Source: an uncultured Paracoccaceae bacterium
Lineage (GTDB): Bacteria > Pseudomonadota > Alphaproteobacteria > Rhodobacterales > Rhodobacteraceae
NCBI GenBank assembly: GCA_947493335.1
Contig: CANLQO010000001.1
Location: forward strand, 1,364,001-1,428,000
Direction of reading: 5' to 3'
DNA length: 64,000 nucleotides
In this document: positions 42,941 through 51,129 of the stretch, piece after piece
Position numbering within the stretch: position 1 is the first letter of the stretch
Layout of the letters: every line of letters starts with the position of its first letter
The notes under the pieces: generated by a model
What the model was told of the DNA's origin: nothing
What the model saw: the letters and a program-made list of their open reading frames with translations, nothing else
The model's database searches: none
Program-made: the position numbers and the translations under genes

Positions 42941-44628
42941 TGGACCGCCGCGCCGATACTTCGCCCAGCATTCCGTTGCGCCCTCCCGCGCACATGATGC
43001 GACTTGCGCGGCTCGGTTCTTTCCATCAGTCGCGTCTGTCGTTCATGCGCATTCTGACGCGGCGGATGAAGCGGGAGGCATGGACTTTCACGCGACCCGT
43101 CTTTGACATTGATGCGAATGGCGTGGGCCATGCGGTCTATGCGGCGCACACGCCCGACCGCACCTATTCGCTTGTTGCCTTTGCCCATGACCTGCCTGCT
43201 GACAAACGCTCTGACAGGGTGATCGCAGAGGCCTGGGACAGTACGTTTGCCTTGTTTGACGGCGTGCCCACGGAGGCCGACATCGAGCGGCTGCGCGCCA
43301 ATGTGCCATACCAAGAGGCAGGCCGCGTTACGGAAAGCGAGCTGTCACTGTCGCGCGCCAATCGCTCTGTGCGGCTGTGGGAATACATGGTGTCCTGTCT
43401 GGCCGAGGGCCGCCAGCCCGAGCCAGCAGAGGTCACGAAGGTCGGCTATCTGATGCGCACGACCGCCGTCTATGGATCGGGCAAGTTCGGCGCTGCGGAC
43501 CGCGAGGCGATTGCCGCACGTCCAGAGTGCAACGCGCCCTTCCAGATCGAAATGCTGTCCGTCTACCTGACCCGTACTTATGTGCGCGATCTGATGCAGC
43601 ACATGGCCAATGCGCGGGGCGGTGCCAAAGCCGTAACTCTTAATCCCAAGATCGCGCGCGCGATGGGTATCGGCAATTCGACGGGGCTGGGGATGGCACC
43701 GTTTCTGGTGAACCATCCAGAGCTTTTCAACAACTGGATCGCCGCGCGCGAAGCGGCGATTGCACGGGTGCGTTCGCTTCCTTCTGCGCGTGCGTCCGAG
43801 GCACAGCTTTTCCGCGATCTTCTGGCGCGCGCGATTTTGTCGGCAAGCCAATGGCAATCGGATCATCCCGTGCAGGTCGAAAAACTGGCCGCGCTGCGAC
43901 CCGATCTGGATCACCTTGCCGCGCATGTGGCGCAGACGGATCTGCGCGGCAACATGCCTTGGAACCGCCTGTTTGACTGGGCAGAAGCCAACCTTGGTGT
44001 GGACGCGCAAGAATGCTTGGCGTCCTTGATGCTGGAGCCCTACGGCGGCCTTGTCGATGATCTGACGACGCAGATGGCGGACACCAACACCGAAGGCTTC
44101 CGCATTGATGGCACGATGACAATCGGGGCGGTGCAGCAGATTTTGACGCAGGTCTACGACTGGGCCTTGGACATTGATTGGAGCGCGAAGGACAACTGCG
44201 CGCGCGCCTGGTACGTGTCCGAGGAAAAGCTGGAGCCGCGACTGGGCGAGCGCTTTGACGAGCCGATTGCGAACTACGAACAACCCCTCGCGCCGGGTCG
44301 GGATGCCGCGGCGTTGAGCGTCGCACTGACTACATGGGACGCAAGCAAACCCGTAGCTGAATTCCTGCTCGCGCAGCCTGAGCACCGCCACACGGTCCGC
44401 CGCGCCCAGATCGCCGCGCGTGCACCTTATGCGGAAATACGCGACAATACGATTGGCGCGGACCTGATGCCGATCGACATGCTGCGCTGCAAACTGTCGT
44501 TCTTTGGCGCGTCGCATTTTGATCCCAGATCGGACCGCTGGGTGCGCATTTGCATGTTTGGAAATGCGCCCTATCCAGAAGAGCTCGCGACATCAGACGA
44601 CCATTGGCCATACCCGGTGCTGCCGTGA
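42940..44628 (+). CDS. Unknown 562-residue protein of the BCCT operon
   Basis: A large soluble protein without signal peptide or membrane segments. I do not recognise a family. Notable segments are RLGSFHQSRLSFMRILTRRM near the N-terminus, RTYVRDLMQHMANARGG, GIGNSTGLGMAPFLVNHPELFNNW and MLEPYGGLVDDLTTQMADTNTEGF. It is rich in Arg and Ala, mostly helical by appearance, and ends with a beta-like tail containing PIDMLRCKLSFFGASHFDPRSDRW. The start ATG 42940 overlaps the M19 stop (TGATG); the open frame further upstream is a shadow of the M19 gene. Tight coupling to M19 and DUF3726 genes implies one pathway or complex. Confidence 0.88.
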   Translation: MDRRADTSPSIPLRPPAHMMRLARLGSFHQSRLSFMRILTRRMKREAWTFTRPVFDIDANGVGHAVYAAHTPDRTYSLVAFAHDLPADKRSDRVIAEAWDSTFALFDGVPTEADIERLRANVPYQEAGRVTESELSLSRANRSVRLWEYMVSCLAEGRQPEPAEVTKVGYLMRTTAVYGSGKFGAADREAIAARPECNAPFQIEMLSVYLTRTYVRDLMQHMANARGGAKAVTLNPKIARAMGIGNSTGLGMAPFLVNHPELFNNWIAAREAAIARVRSLPSARASEAQLFRDLLARAILSASQWQSDHPVQVEKLAALRPDLDHLAAHVAQTDLRGNMPWNRLFDWAEANLGVDAQECLASLMLEPYGGLVDDLTTQMADTNTEGFRIDGTMTIGAVQQILTQVYDWALDIDWSAKDNCARAWYVSEEKLEPRLGERFDEPIANYEQPLAPGRDAAALSVALTTWDASKPVAEFLLAQPEHRHTVRRAQIAARAPYAEIRDNTIGADLMPIDMLRCKLSFFGASHFDPRSDRWVRICMFGNAPYPEELATSDDHWPYPVLP

Positions 44629-45260
44629 GTTATTCGCTGAACGAGATCGAAGCGATGGCGAAGAAAGCGGCGCGCGGCGCGGGCTATGCTTGGGGCCCGG
44701 CAGAGGAAGCGGGCAAAGCTGTGCGCTGGCTGGAATCTCACGCTTTGAGCGGTGCGGCGGCATTGGTGGGTCATTTGAACATCGGCGATATCGACGGACC
44801 GCCCACGTCATTGCAAGGCGATTGGAGCAGCGCGACGGGCGTCTTGTGTCCTTTGACCAGCGGTGCAGCGCTGAATGATTGCGCGGAGCAATTGGCGGAC
44901 GGACATATCCAGCGTCTTTTGGATGTCGATCATCCGCTTTTGATCCTGCCTTTCGCGGCCTGGGCTGCGCTGCACATCAAAGCGCCGATCAAAGTTGAGT
45001 GGGACGGGGTGCGCGCCACGACCGACGGATACCGTCTGCGCCATGACGCGCTTAACGGCGATCCAAACCACCGCCGCGCGGCCGTCGTCATTTGCAAAAT
45101 GGACAACGCGACGGACGATCTGCGCGCTCCGGCCTTGCGCGGCGCGATCAGCAAAGACGTATGGCAAGCCCTCCGTGTATTTGCCCATCGCACCTACGCA
45201 CCGGCCAGCGAAGCATCACGTCTGCTCGGAGCGGGCGCCGGGGTGTCGGACAATGACTAA
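44625..45260 (+). CDS. DUF3726-like protein
   Basis: A 211-residue protein beginning SYSLNEIEAMAKKAARGAGYAWGPAEEAGKAVRWL when the GTG start is read as Met (split here: helix 1 to about residue 20, helix 2 to 35). This matches DUF3726 as I remember it. The rest includes LLDVDHPLLILPFAAWAALH and VEWDGVRATTDGYRL. No signal peptide. GTG 44625 overlaps the previous stop (GTGA). It is always expected beside its partner if the two form an enzyme. Function unknown. Confidence 0.78.
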   Translation: MSYSLNEIEAMAKKAARGAGYAWGPAEEAGKAVRWLESHALSGAAALVGHLNIGDIDGPPTSLQGDWSSATGVLCPLTSGAALNDCAEQLADGHIQRLLDVDHPLLILPFAAWAALHIKAPIKVEWDGVRATTDGYRLRHDALNGDPNHRRAAVVICKMDNATDDLRAPALRGAISKDVWQALRVFAHRTYAPASEASRLLGAGAGVSDND

Positions 45261-45333
45261 GGATAAACAGGCAACCCCGCAGTGGCAGCGCCAACCGACT
45301 GCGGGACAATTTAGAATGGCGCAACAAACGTAA
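45253..45333 (+). CDS. Possible 26-residue leader or small protein before BCCT
   Basis: ATG 45253 opens a frame of 26 codons that overlaps the DUF3726 stop by 8 bases and ends 13 bases before the BCCT gene. The peptide (MTKDKQATPQWQRQPTAGQF...) is polar, with no membrane segment. A perfect 8-base-pair hairpin lies inside it. It may be a translated leader that couples BCCT synthesis to the upstream genes, or chance. Confidence 0.3.
   Translation: MTKDKQATPQWQRQPTAGQFRMAQQT
45276..45305 (+). promoter_or_regulatory. Intergenic hairpin before the BCCT gene
   Basis: CCCGCAGT and ACTGCGGG pair perfectly across a 14-base loop, between DUF3726 and BCCT genes. No U tract follows. It could stabilise the transporter message or lower its expression relative to the enzymes. 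Confidence 0.5.
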
Positions 45334-45346
45334 CAGGGGACGAATA

Positions 45347-47161
45347 ATGTCTATTAAACCACCATTCACCGAATTGGAGATCGAAAAGGCTCCATCCGGT
45401 TTTTACGAAGGCTACAGCCTTCCCATTGCGCTGATCAGCAAGGCGATCATGGTCGCGCTTGTTGTTTGGGCGCTTGTCTGGCCGGGCAATGCCAGCAGCG
45501 TCCTGTCATCCGTGAACAGCACATTGCTGAACGGGTTCAACAGCTTCTACATCATCTCGGTCGGCCTGTTTGCTTTCTTCCTGTTCGTCCTGGCCATTCT
45601 ACCGGCGACCGGCAGCAAGAAGCTCGGAACGGCCGAAACTGTCCCCGAATTCTCGAACTTCTCGTGGTTCTCGATGATGTTCGGCGCAGGTCTGGGGGTC
45701 GGGCTGATGGTCTTTGCCACGGCAGAACCGCTTGGCCTTTGGGGATCAAACCCCGTGGTCCTGTCCGGCGAGGTGGCCGCAAATTCAGAGGAAGCGGTGC
45801 AGTCAGCCTACCGCTACACCTTCCTTCACTACGGGTTCCACGCTTGGGCGATCTACGTGCTGACCGGTCTGTCACTGGCCTACTACGCCTATACGCGGGA
45901 AATGCCGCTGACGATCCGTTCCGCGCTGACGCCACTGTTGGGCAGGGCCGCCAATGGTCCACTTGGTCACCTGGTCGATGTGCTTGGCGTTGTCGCCACG
46001 ATCCTTGGCGTATCCGTCACAATCGGCTTTGGCGTCAGCCAGTTCGTCGATGGTGTCTATGCCGTGTCGGGCATGGAGTGGTTGATGAACGGCGACGCAG
46101 AAGCCCCCAAACCAAGCACCGTTGGCCTGATCTCGGCGCTGATGGTCATCATGGGTCTGTCGATCATCTCGGCCGTTTCGGGTGTTGGCCGGGGGATCAA
46201 ATATCTGTCGAACCTCAATCTGGTTCTGTCCGTGATCCTGTTGCTGACGTTCGTCGTGTTCGGCTCATTCTTCTTTGCAATGACAAAGTTCGGTGCAGGT
46301 CTGGTGGACTACATTTTGCACTTCGTTCAACTGTCATTCGGCGCCTACGGCCCGCAATCGGCTGACGCATTCGCAGCAGCCATCCCTGAGGCCGCACAGG
46401 CATTGCCGGCCGAGGATATCGCGGCGATCTACGGATCGGCCACATCGCCTTGGGGATCTTTGGGCGGGTTTAGCGAAGGGCTACCAGCATCTGCTGCGGC
46501 GCTTGATGCCGAGGCCATCTATGCCGCTGGTGAGCAAGGCCGTCAGTTTGGTTGGCAGGCCGGTTGGACCACGTTCTACTGGGCTTGGTGGATCGCGTTT
46601 TCGCCGTTTGTCGGTCTCTTCCTGGCGCGTATCTCCAAGGGTCGCACTGTGCGGGAGTTCATCCTTGGTTGCGTGATCGCCCCTGCGATCGTGTGCTTCT
46701 TGTGGATGACCATTCTGGGCGGCACTGCCATTGATCTGGAACTGAACGGCGACGCTGCCGGGTCCCTGATCGGTGCAACAAATACGGCCAAACTTTTCGC
46801 GACACTTGGGCAGATGATTTCGGGCGGGTTTCTGTCAGCCATCACCATCATGTGTGTGGTCCTGATCATGACCTTCCTTGTCACATCTGCTGACTCTGGC
46901 ATTCTGGTGATGAACACCATCATGTCTGGTGGTGAGCAGGAAACCGGCATCAAGCACCGGATCATCTGGGGTCTGATCCTGACCGCGGTCATCGGTGCCT
47001 TGATCATTGCGGGCAATAGTGGCGCAGAGGCCAATCCGTTTGGAGCGCTCCAGAATGCGATGATTATCGGGGCCCTGCCCTTCACAATTGTCATGGTGTT
47101 CATGATGATTTCGCTTGTGAAGGCGCTCTATCGCGACAACATCCGTGAAAAGAACGCTTAA
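45347..47161 (+). CDS. BCCT-family betaine/carnitine/choline-type transporter
   Basis: Secondary transporter of 604 residues with twelve membrane helices that imports a trimethylammonium or sulfonium zwitterion with Na+ or H+. The family signature is complete: TTFYWAWWIAFSPFVGLFLARISKGRTVREF. The substrate-binding Trp box of this family is within it; MFGAGLGVGLMVFATAEPL matches the unwound first helix. An insertion of about 80 residues lies in the middle (Ala-rich, AAAIPEAAQALPAED). It is the last gene of the operon, suggesting that the pathway substrate is betaine-like or DMSP-like. AGGGGAC precedes ATG. Confidence 0.93.
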   Translation: MSIKPPFTELEIEKAPSGFYEGYSLPIALISKAIMVALVVWALVWPGNASSVLSSVNSTLLNGFNSFYIISVGLFAFFLFVLAILPATGSKKLGTAETVPEFSNFSWFSMMFGAGLGVGLMVFATAEPLGLWGSNPVVLSGEVAANSEEAVQSAYRYTFLHYGFHAWAIYVLTGLSLAYYAYTREMPLTIRSALTPLLGRAANGPLGHLVDVLGVVATILGVSVTIGFGVSQFVDGVYAVSGMEWLMNGDAEAPKPSTVGLISALMVIMGLSIISAVSGVGRGIKYLSNLNLVLSVILLLTFVVFGSFFFAMTKFGAGLVDYILHFVQLSFGAYGPQSADAFAAAIPEAAQALPAEDIAAIYGSATSPWGSLGGFSEGLPASAAALDAEAIYAAGEQGRQFGWQAGWTTFYWAWWIAFSPFVGLFLARISKGRTVREFILGCVIAPAIVCFLWMTILGGTAIDLELNGDAAGSLIGATNTAKLFATLGQMISGGFLSAITIMCVVLIMTFLVTSADSGILVMNTIMSGGEQETGIKHRIIWGLILTAVIGALIIAGNSGAEANPFGALQNAMIIGALPFTIVMVFMMISLVKALYRDNIREKNA

Positions 47162-47169
47162 ATGAAAAT

Positions 47170-47202
47170 GCGATAGGCCGCGACATGTGCGCGGCCTATC
47201 GC
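47170..47202. terminator. Strong symmetric hairpin after BCCT
   Basis: GCGATAGGCCGCG / CGCGGCCTATCGC, a perfect 13-base-pair stem with loop ACATGTG, 8 bases past the BCCT stop. On the minus strand it is followed by ATTTTCATTT, so it works best as a terminator for leftward transcripts. On the + strand it has no U tract but should still block or protect the 3' end. Confidence 0.75.
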
Positions 47203-47528
47203 GCATTCAGGGACAACGACGTTACCGGAAGCGTCATCCTGGGCGAACTGCCCGAAATCTGATCCCAAAGAGCAGGTCGCTTCGCGGCCATGGCAAATTG
47301 ATTTTTGTTGGGTTGGTTTGGTTTCGCCACCCAAAGAATTCAGCACATGCAGCGATTGGCGACCATTCGGAGATCGGGGCCGGTATCGGGTGCAAGATCA
47401 CGAAGACATAGACTTCTTCAACACACTCACCACTGTCAGTGTGAAGGTCAGTTTTGCCAATCTCTGGACTTGGCTCAATCTTTTGAAGTGACGGTCAATC
47501 CCATCCAACGTTCACGACGTGCCGTAAC
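47203..47528. other. Gene-free region between BCCT and the peptide ABC operon
   Basis: 326 bases with no convincing gene, RNA or further repeat. It separates two convergent operons. Confidence 0.5.
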
Positions 47529-49232
47529 TCACGGGACGTGTTGCGCCCATTCGGCGGGCATCACGGGGGTGAGTGACAGCAGCTCGCGGGTGTAGGCGGC
47601 GCTGGGGCGTTCATAGACGTCTTCGGCGGCGCCAAGTTCCTGCACGCGGCCATTGCGCAGCACCAGCACCTCATCCGCCATCTGCCGGACGACCGCCAGA
47701 TTGTGGCTGATAAAGATGATGGTCAGCCCAAACGCGGCCTGCAGGTCCTTGAGCAGATTAAGAAGCTCGGCCTGAATAGAGACATCGAGGGCCGAAGTCG
47801 GTTCGTCGCAGATCAGCACCTTGGGGCGGGCCAGAAGCGCGCGGGCGACGGCGATCCGTTGCCTTTGACCGCCCGAAAACTGATGCGGGTATTTGTCGAT
47901 GGCATCGGGGGCCATGCCAACGAGATCAAGCATTTCCTTGGCCAGCGCCCGACGGTCAGCGGCATCTTTGACCAGCCCATAGAGCCACAGGGGTTCGGAC
48001 AGGATGGCACCGATCCGGTGGCGCGAATTCAGCGATGAAAACGGATCTTGAAACACCATCTGGATCAATTGCCGCGATGCATGGTGTCGCCCGCGTGCCT
48101 TGCCGCCCGGCAGGTCTGCGCCTGCTAGCGTCATCGTCCCGGCGGTGGGTTTCAGCAAACCGGTGAGCGTTTTGGCCAGTGTCGACTTGCCCGAGCCACT
48201 TTCACCCACGACACCCAGAACCGCGCCCGGCCGGACCTCAAAACTGATGTCATCTAGGGCCACAAATGGCGCAGGCTTATGCCAGAACGACGTGCGGGTT
48301 CCGGGAAAGGCAACTGTGATGCCATCCAGCGACAGCCCGATGGGGTTCTGCCGCACGCCTTCCAGCAGCCAGTCCTCGGCCTTGTTGGTGCGCGCAGCTG
48401 TGCCAAGCGCGGGGCTGGTTTCGTCTTCGGGGACGGGAAACCGGTCCAGCCTGCGATCAAGCGGCGGTACTGCGCCCATAAGCTGTTTGGTATAGGCGTG
48501 CTGCGGGCGGCCCAGAACCTCTGCTGTCGGGCCATTCTCGATCAGTTTGCCGCGACGCATGACGGTCACGCTATCGGCAATCTGGGCAATGACGCCAATG
48601 TCATGGGTGATCAGCATGAAGCCGACCTTGCGCACATCCGCAAGCCTGCGGATCAGGTCAAGCACTTGCGATTGCACCGCGACATCAAGCGCGGTTGTGG
48701 GTTCATCGGCAATGATCAGCTCGGGGTTGGTGCACAGCGCAAGGGCGATGACAACGCGTTGCCGCATCCCGCCGGAAAACTGATGTGGATAGGCCTGCAT
48801 CCGCGCCGCGGCGTCCCTGATCCCCATCTCTTCCAGCAGATCGACGGCGCGGGCCTGCGCGTCCGAGGTTGTAATATCTTCATGGGTCTGGATCGTCTCA
48901 ACCAGTTGATCCTCGATCGTCATGAGCGGGTTCAGGCTGGTCTGCGGGTCCTGAAAGATCATCGAAATCCGCTTGCCCCGCATGCGGTGCGCGGCAGTGC
49001 GGTCAAGCGTGCGCAGGTCCGTTTCGCCCAGATGCAGGCTGCCAGCGGCCACATATCCGGGGGGCTGCAGCAGCCCAATGACGGCGGCACCCACGGTGGA
49101 TTTGCCTGCCCCGCTTTCACCGACCAGACCATGAATTTCCCCCGGTGCGATCTGCATCGCCATGTCTTCCACCGCCGTCACATCGCCAAAGCGCGACGGG
49201 AATTTGACCGTGAGCCCCTGCACCCGCAGCAT
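47529..49232 (-). CDS. Fused peptide ABC transporter ATPase (DppD-DppF type)
   Basis: A 567-residue tandem ATPase for an oligopeptide/dipeptide-type importer. The first half has GESGAGKST, FSGGMRQRVVIALAL and IIADEPTTALD. The second half has GESGSGKST, FSGGQRQRIAVARAL and LICDEPTSALD. The two halves correspond to DppD and DppF fused in one chain, a common form in alphaproteobacteria. One-base overlap (start/stop) with the permease gene upstream. Last gene of a four-gene operon. Confidence 0.95.
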   Translation of the reverse strand: MLRVQGLTVKFPSRFGDVTAVEDMAMQIAPGEIHGLVGESGAGKSTVGAAVIGLLQPPGYVAAGSLHLGETDLRTLDRTAAHRMRGKRISMIFQDPQTSLNPLMTIEDQLVETIQTHEDITTSDAQARAVDLLEEMGIRDAAARMQAYPHQFSGGMRQRVVIALALCTNPELIIADEPTTALDVAVQSQVLDLIRRLADVRKVGFMLITHDIGVIAQIADSVTVMRRGKLIENGPTAEVLGRPQHAYTKQLMGAVPPLDRRLDRFPVPEDETSPALGTAARTNKAEDWLLEGVRQNPIGLSLDGITVAFPGTRTSFWHKPAPFVALDDISFEVRPGAVLGVVGESGSGKSTLAKTLTGLLKPTAGTMTLAGADLPGGKARGRHHASRQLIQMVFQDPFSSLNSRHRIGAILSEPLWLYGLVKDAADRRALAKEMLDLVGMAPDAIDKYPHQFSGGQRQRIAVARALLARPKVLICDEPTSALDVSIQAELLNLLKDLQAAFGLTIIFISHNLAVVRQMADEVLVLRNGRVQELGAAEDVYERPSAAYTRELLSLTPVMPAEWAQHVP

Positions 49233-50137
49233 CAGCGCAACCTCGGGTTAAAGACATCGCGCAGGAAATCACCCAACACGTTGATCGAGATCACCAGTGC
49301 CACCAGAAAGAGCGTCGGCACCCAAAGGATCCACCATTCGCCCGAAAAGAGGAACTGCATCCCGATCCGGATCAGGGTGCCAAGCGACGGGCTGTCTGCA
49401 GGCAGGCCGATCCCCAGGAAGGACAGCGTTGCTTCAAGCAGGATGGCAGAGGCCAGATCAACGGTCATGATGACCAGAAGCGGCCCGAGGATATTGGGCA
49501 GGATATGCACGAACATCACGCGCAGCGGATGCTGGCCCTGCATCACGGCGGCCTGCACGTATTCCTTGTTCATCTGCACAAAGGTCGAGGCACGCGCGGT
49601 GCGGGCAAAGTTCACCCAAAGCGACAGGGCGATGGCAAGCGTCAGCACCGTGACCCGCAGGCTTTGCTGCATGTCGGTGGGCAGCACACCGCGCGCGATC
49701 CCGTCAATCAGCAGCGCCGTCAGGATGGCGGGCAAGGCCAGCTGGATGTCAGCGATACGCATGACGATGGCATCAAAGCGCCCGCCGAAATACCCCGCAG
49801 CCAGCCCCAGCCCGACGCCCAGCACGGTGGCAATGGCCATGGCCGAGATACCGATGATCAGTGACAGCCGCGCCCCATAAAGGATGGAAGAGATCATATC
49901 CCGTCCCTGATCGTCGGTTCCAAGCGGGAACCGGCTTGTCCCGAATTCCTCCCACATCGGCGGCAACAGCCCGTCCATTAGCGAAAACGAGGCCAGATCA
50001 TAGGGATCAAGCGGCGCGATCCACGGGGCAAAGGCGGCCCCGATCAGGATCGTCAACGCCACAATCGCCGCGAGGATCACCGCCGGTGAGCGGGTGAAGA
50101 GCCACAGACCCTCGTAGCGTTTGATAAATTCCCGCAT
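49232..50137 (-). CDS. Peptide ABC transporter permease, DppC type
   Basis: A 301-residue inner-membrane permease with six segments. The N-terminal extension and the cue LGTDDQGRDMISSILYGARLSLIIG are DppC/OppC hallmarks. The ATPase-docking loop contains EYVQAAVMQGQHPLRVMFVHILPN. One-base overlaps with both neighbours give a tight operon. Confidence 0.95.
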   Translation of the reverse strand: MREFIKRYEGLWLFTRSPAVILAAIVALTILIGAAFAPWIAPLDPYDLASFSLMDGLLPPMWEEFGTSRFPLGTDDQGRDMISSILYGARLSLIIGISAMAIATVLGVGLGLAAGYFGGRFDAIVMRIADIQLALPAILTALLIDGIARGVLPTDMQQSLRVTVLTLAIALSLWVNFARTARASTFVQMNKEYVQAAVMQGQHPLRVMFVHILPNILGPLLVIMTVDLASAILLEATLSFLGIGLPADSPSLGTLIRIGMQFLFSGEWWILWVPTLFLVALVISINVLGDFLRDVFNPRLR

Positions 50138-51111
50138 CAGGACACGTCCTTGATCCGCAAGCGCGGGTCAATGGCCACGTAAAGCAGGTCCACGATCAGG
50201 TTCACCAGCACAAAGAAGAAGGCAATCACCACAAGGTAGACCCCCATCACAGGGATATCGACAAAGCGGATCGATTCCAGAAACAGCAGCCCCATGCCGG
50301 GCCATTGAAAGACGCTTTCGGTCACGATGGAAAAGGCGATGACGCCGCCAAACTGAAGCCCGATGATCGTGATCACCGGCACCATGGTATTGGCCAGCGC
50401 GTGCCGGAAATAGAGCCGCCCCATGGGTACCCCGCGCGCGGTGGCAAAGCGGATGTAGTCGGACCGCATGACCTCCATCATCTCGGCGCGCACAAGGCGC
50501 ATGGTAAGGGTCAATTGGTAGACGCCCAAGGTGATGGCAGGCAGGATCAGGGCGCGCCAGCCATCCACCGTCAGAAACGACGTCTCCCACCCGCCGATGG
50601 TGACGGTGCCGCCACGTCCGAAGGTCGGCAGCCAGCCAAGCTGCACCCCAAAGAAAAAGATCAGCATTATGCCGATGACAAAGGTCGGGATCGAAACACC
50701 GACAAGCGTGACCATCAGGATGGCCTGCGTGGCTGCCCCCCGAGGCCGGAGTGCGGTATAGACGCCTGCGGGTATCCCCACGACCAATGAAATCAGCAAT
50801 GCCACGACACCAAGTTCCAGCGTGGCGGGCATACGGCTCGAGATCATCTCGGCCACGGGTTGGCGCGTGCGGTAGGAAAACCCGAAATCGCCCTGCAGCA
50901 TGTCGCCGGTAAAGCGCATGAATTGCAGGGCGAAGGGATCGTTCAGGCCAAGCTCTTCGCGCAGACGCTCCTGATCGGCGACGGAGGTTTCCACCCCGGT
51001 CATCTGGGTGATCGGGTCACCGACAAACCGGAACAAAGAGAAGGCCAGAAAGGCAACGGCCAACATCACAAAAACAGACTGGATCAGCCGTTTCCCGATG
51101 AAATATGCCAT
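50137..51111 (-). CDS. Peptide ABC transporter permease, DppB type
   Basis: A 324-residue permease: the N-terminus YFIGKRLIQSVFVMLAVAFLAFSLFRFVGDP is typical of DppB. The docking loop is RSDYIRFATARGVPMGRLYFRHALAN. It lies 18 bases after the binding-protein gene. Confidence 0.95.
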   Translation of the reverse strand: MAYFIGKRLIQSVFVMLAVAFLAFSLFRFVGDPITQMTGVETSVADQERLREELGLNDPFALQFMRFTGDMLQGDFGFSYRTRQPVAEMISSRMPATLELGVVALLISLVVGIPAGVYTALRPRGAATQAILMVTLVGVSIPTFVIGIMLIFFFGVQLGWLPTFGRGGTVTIGGWETSFLTVDGWRALILPAITLGVYQLTLTMRLVRAEMMEVMRSDYIRFATARGVPMGRLYFRHALANTMVPVITIIGLQFGGVIAFSIVTESVFQWPGMGLLFLESIRFVDIPVMGVYLVVIAFFFVLVNLIVDLLYVAIDPRLRIKDVS

Positions 51112-51129
51112 TGCCTTACGTCTTCTTGC

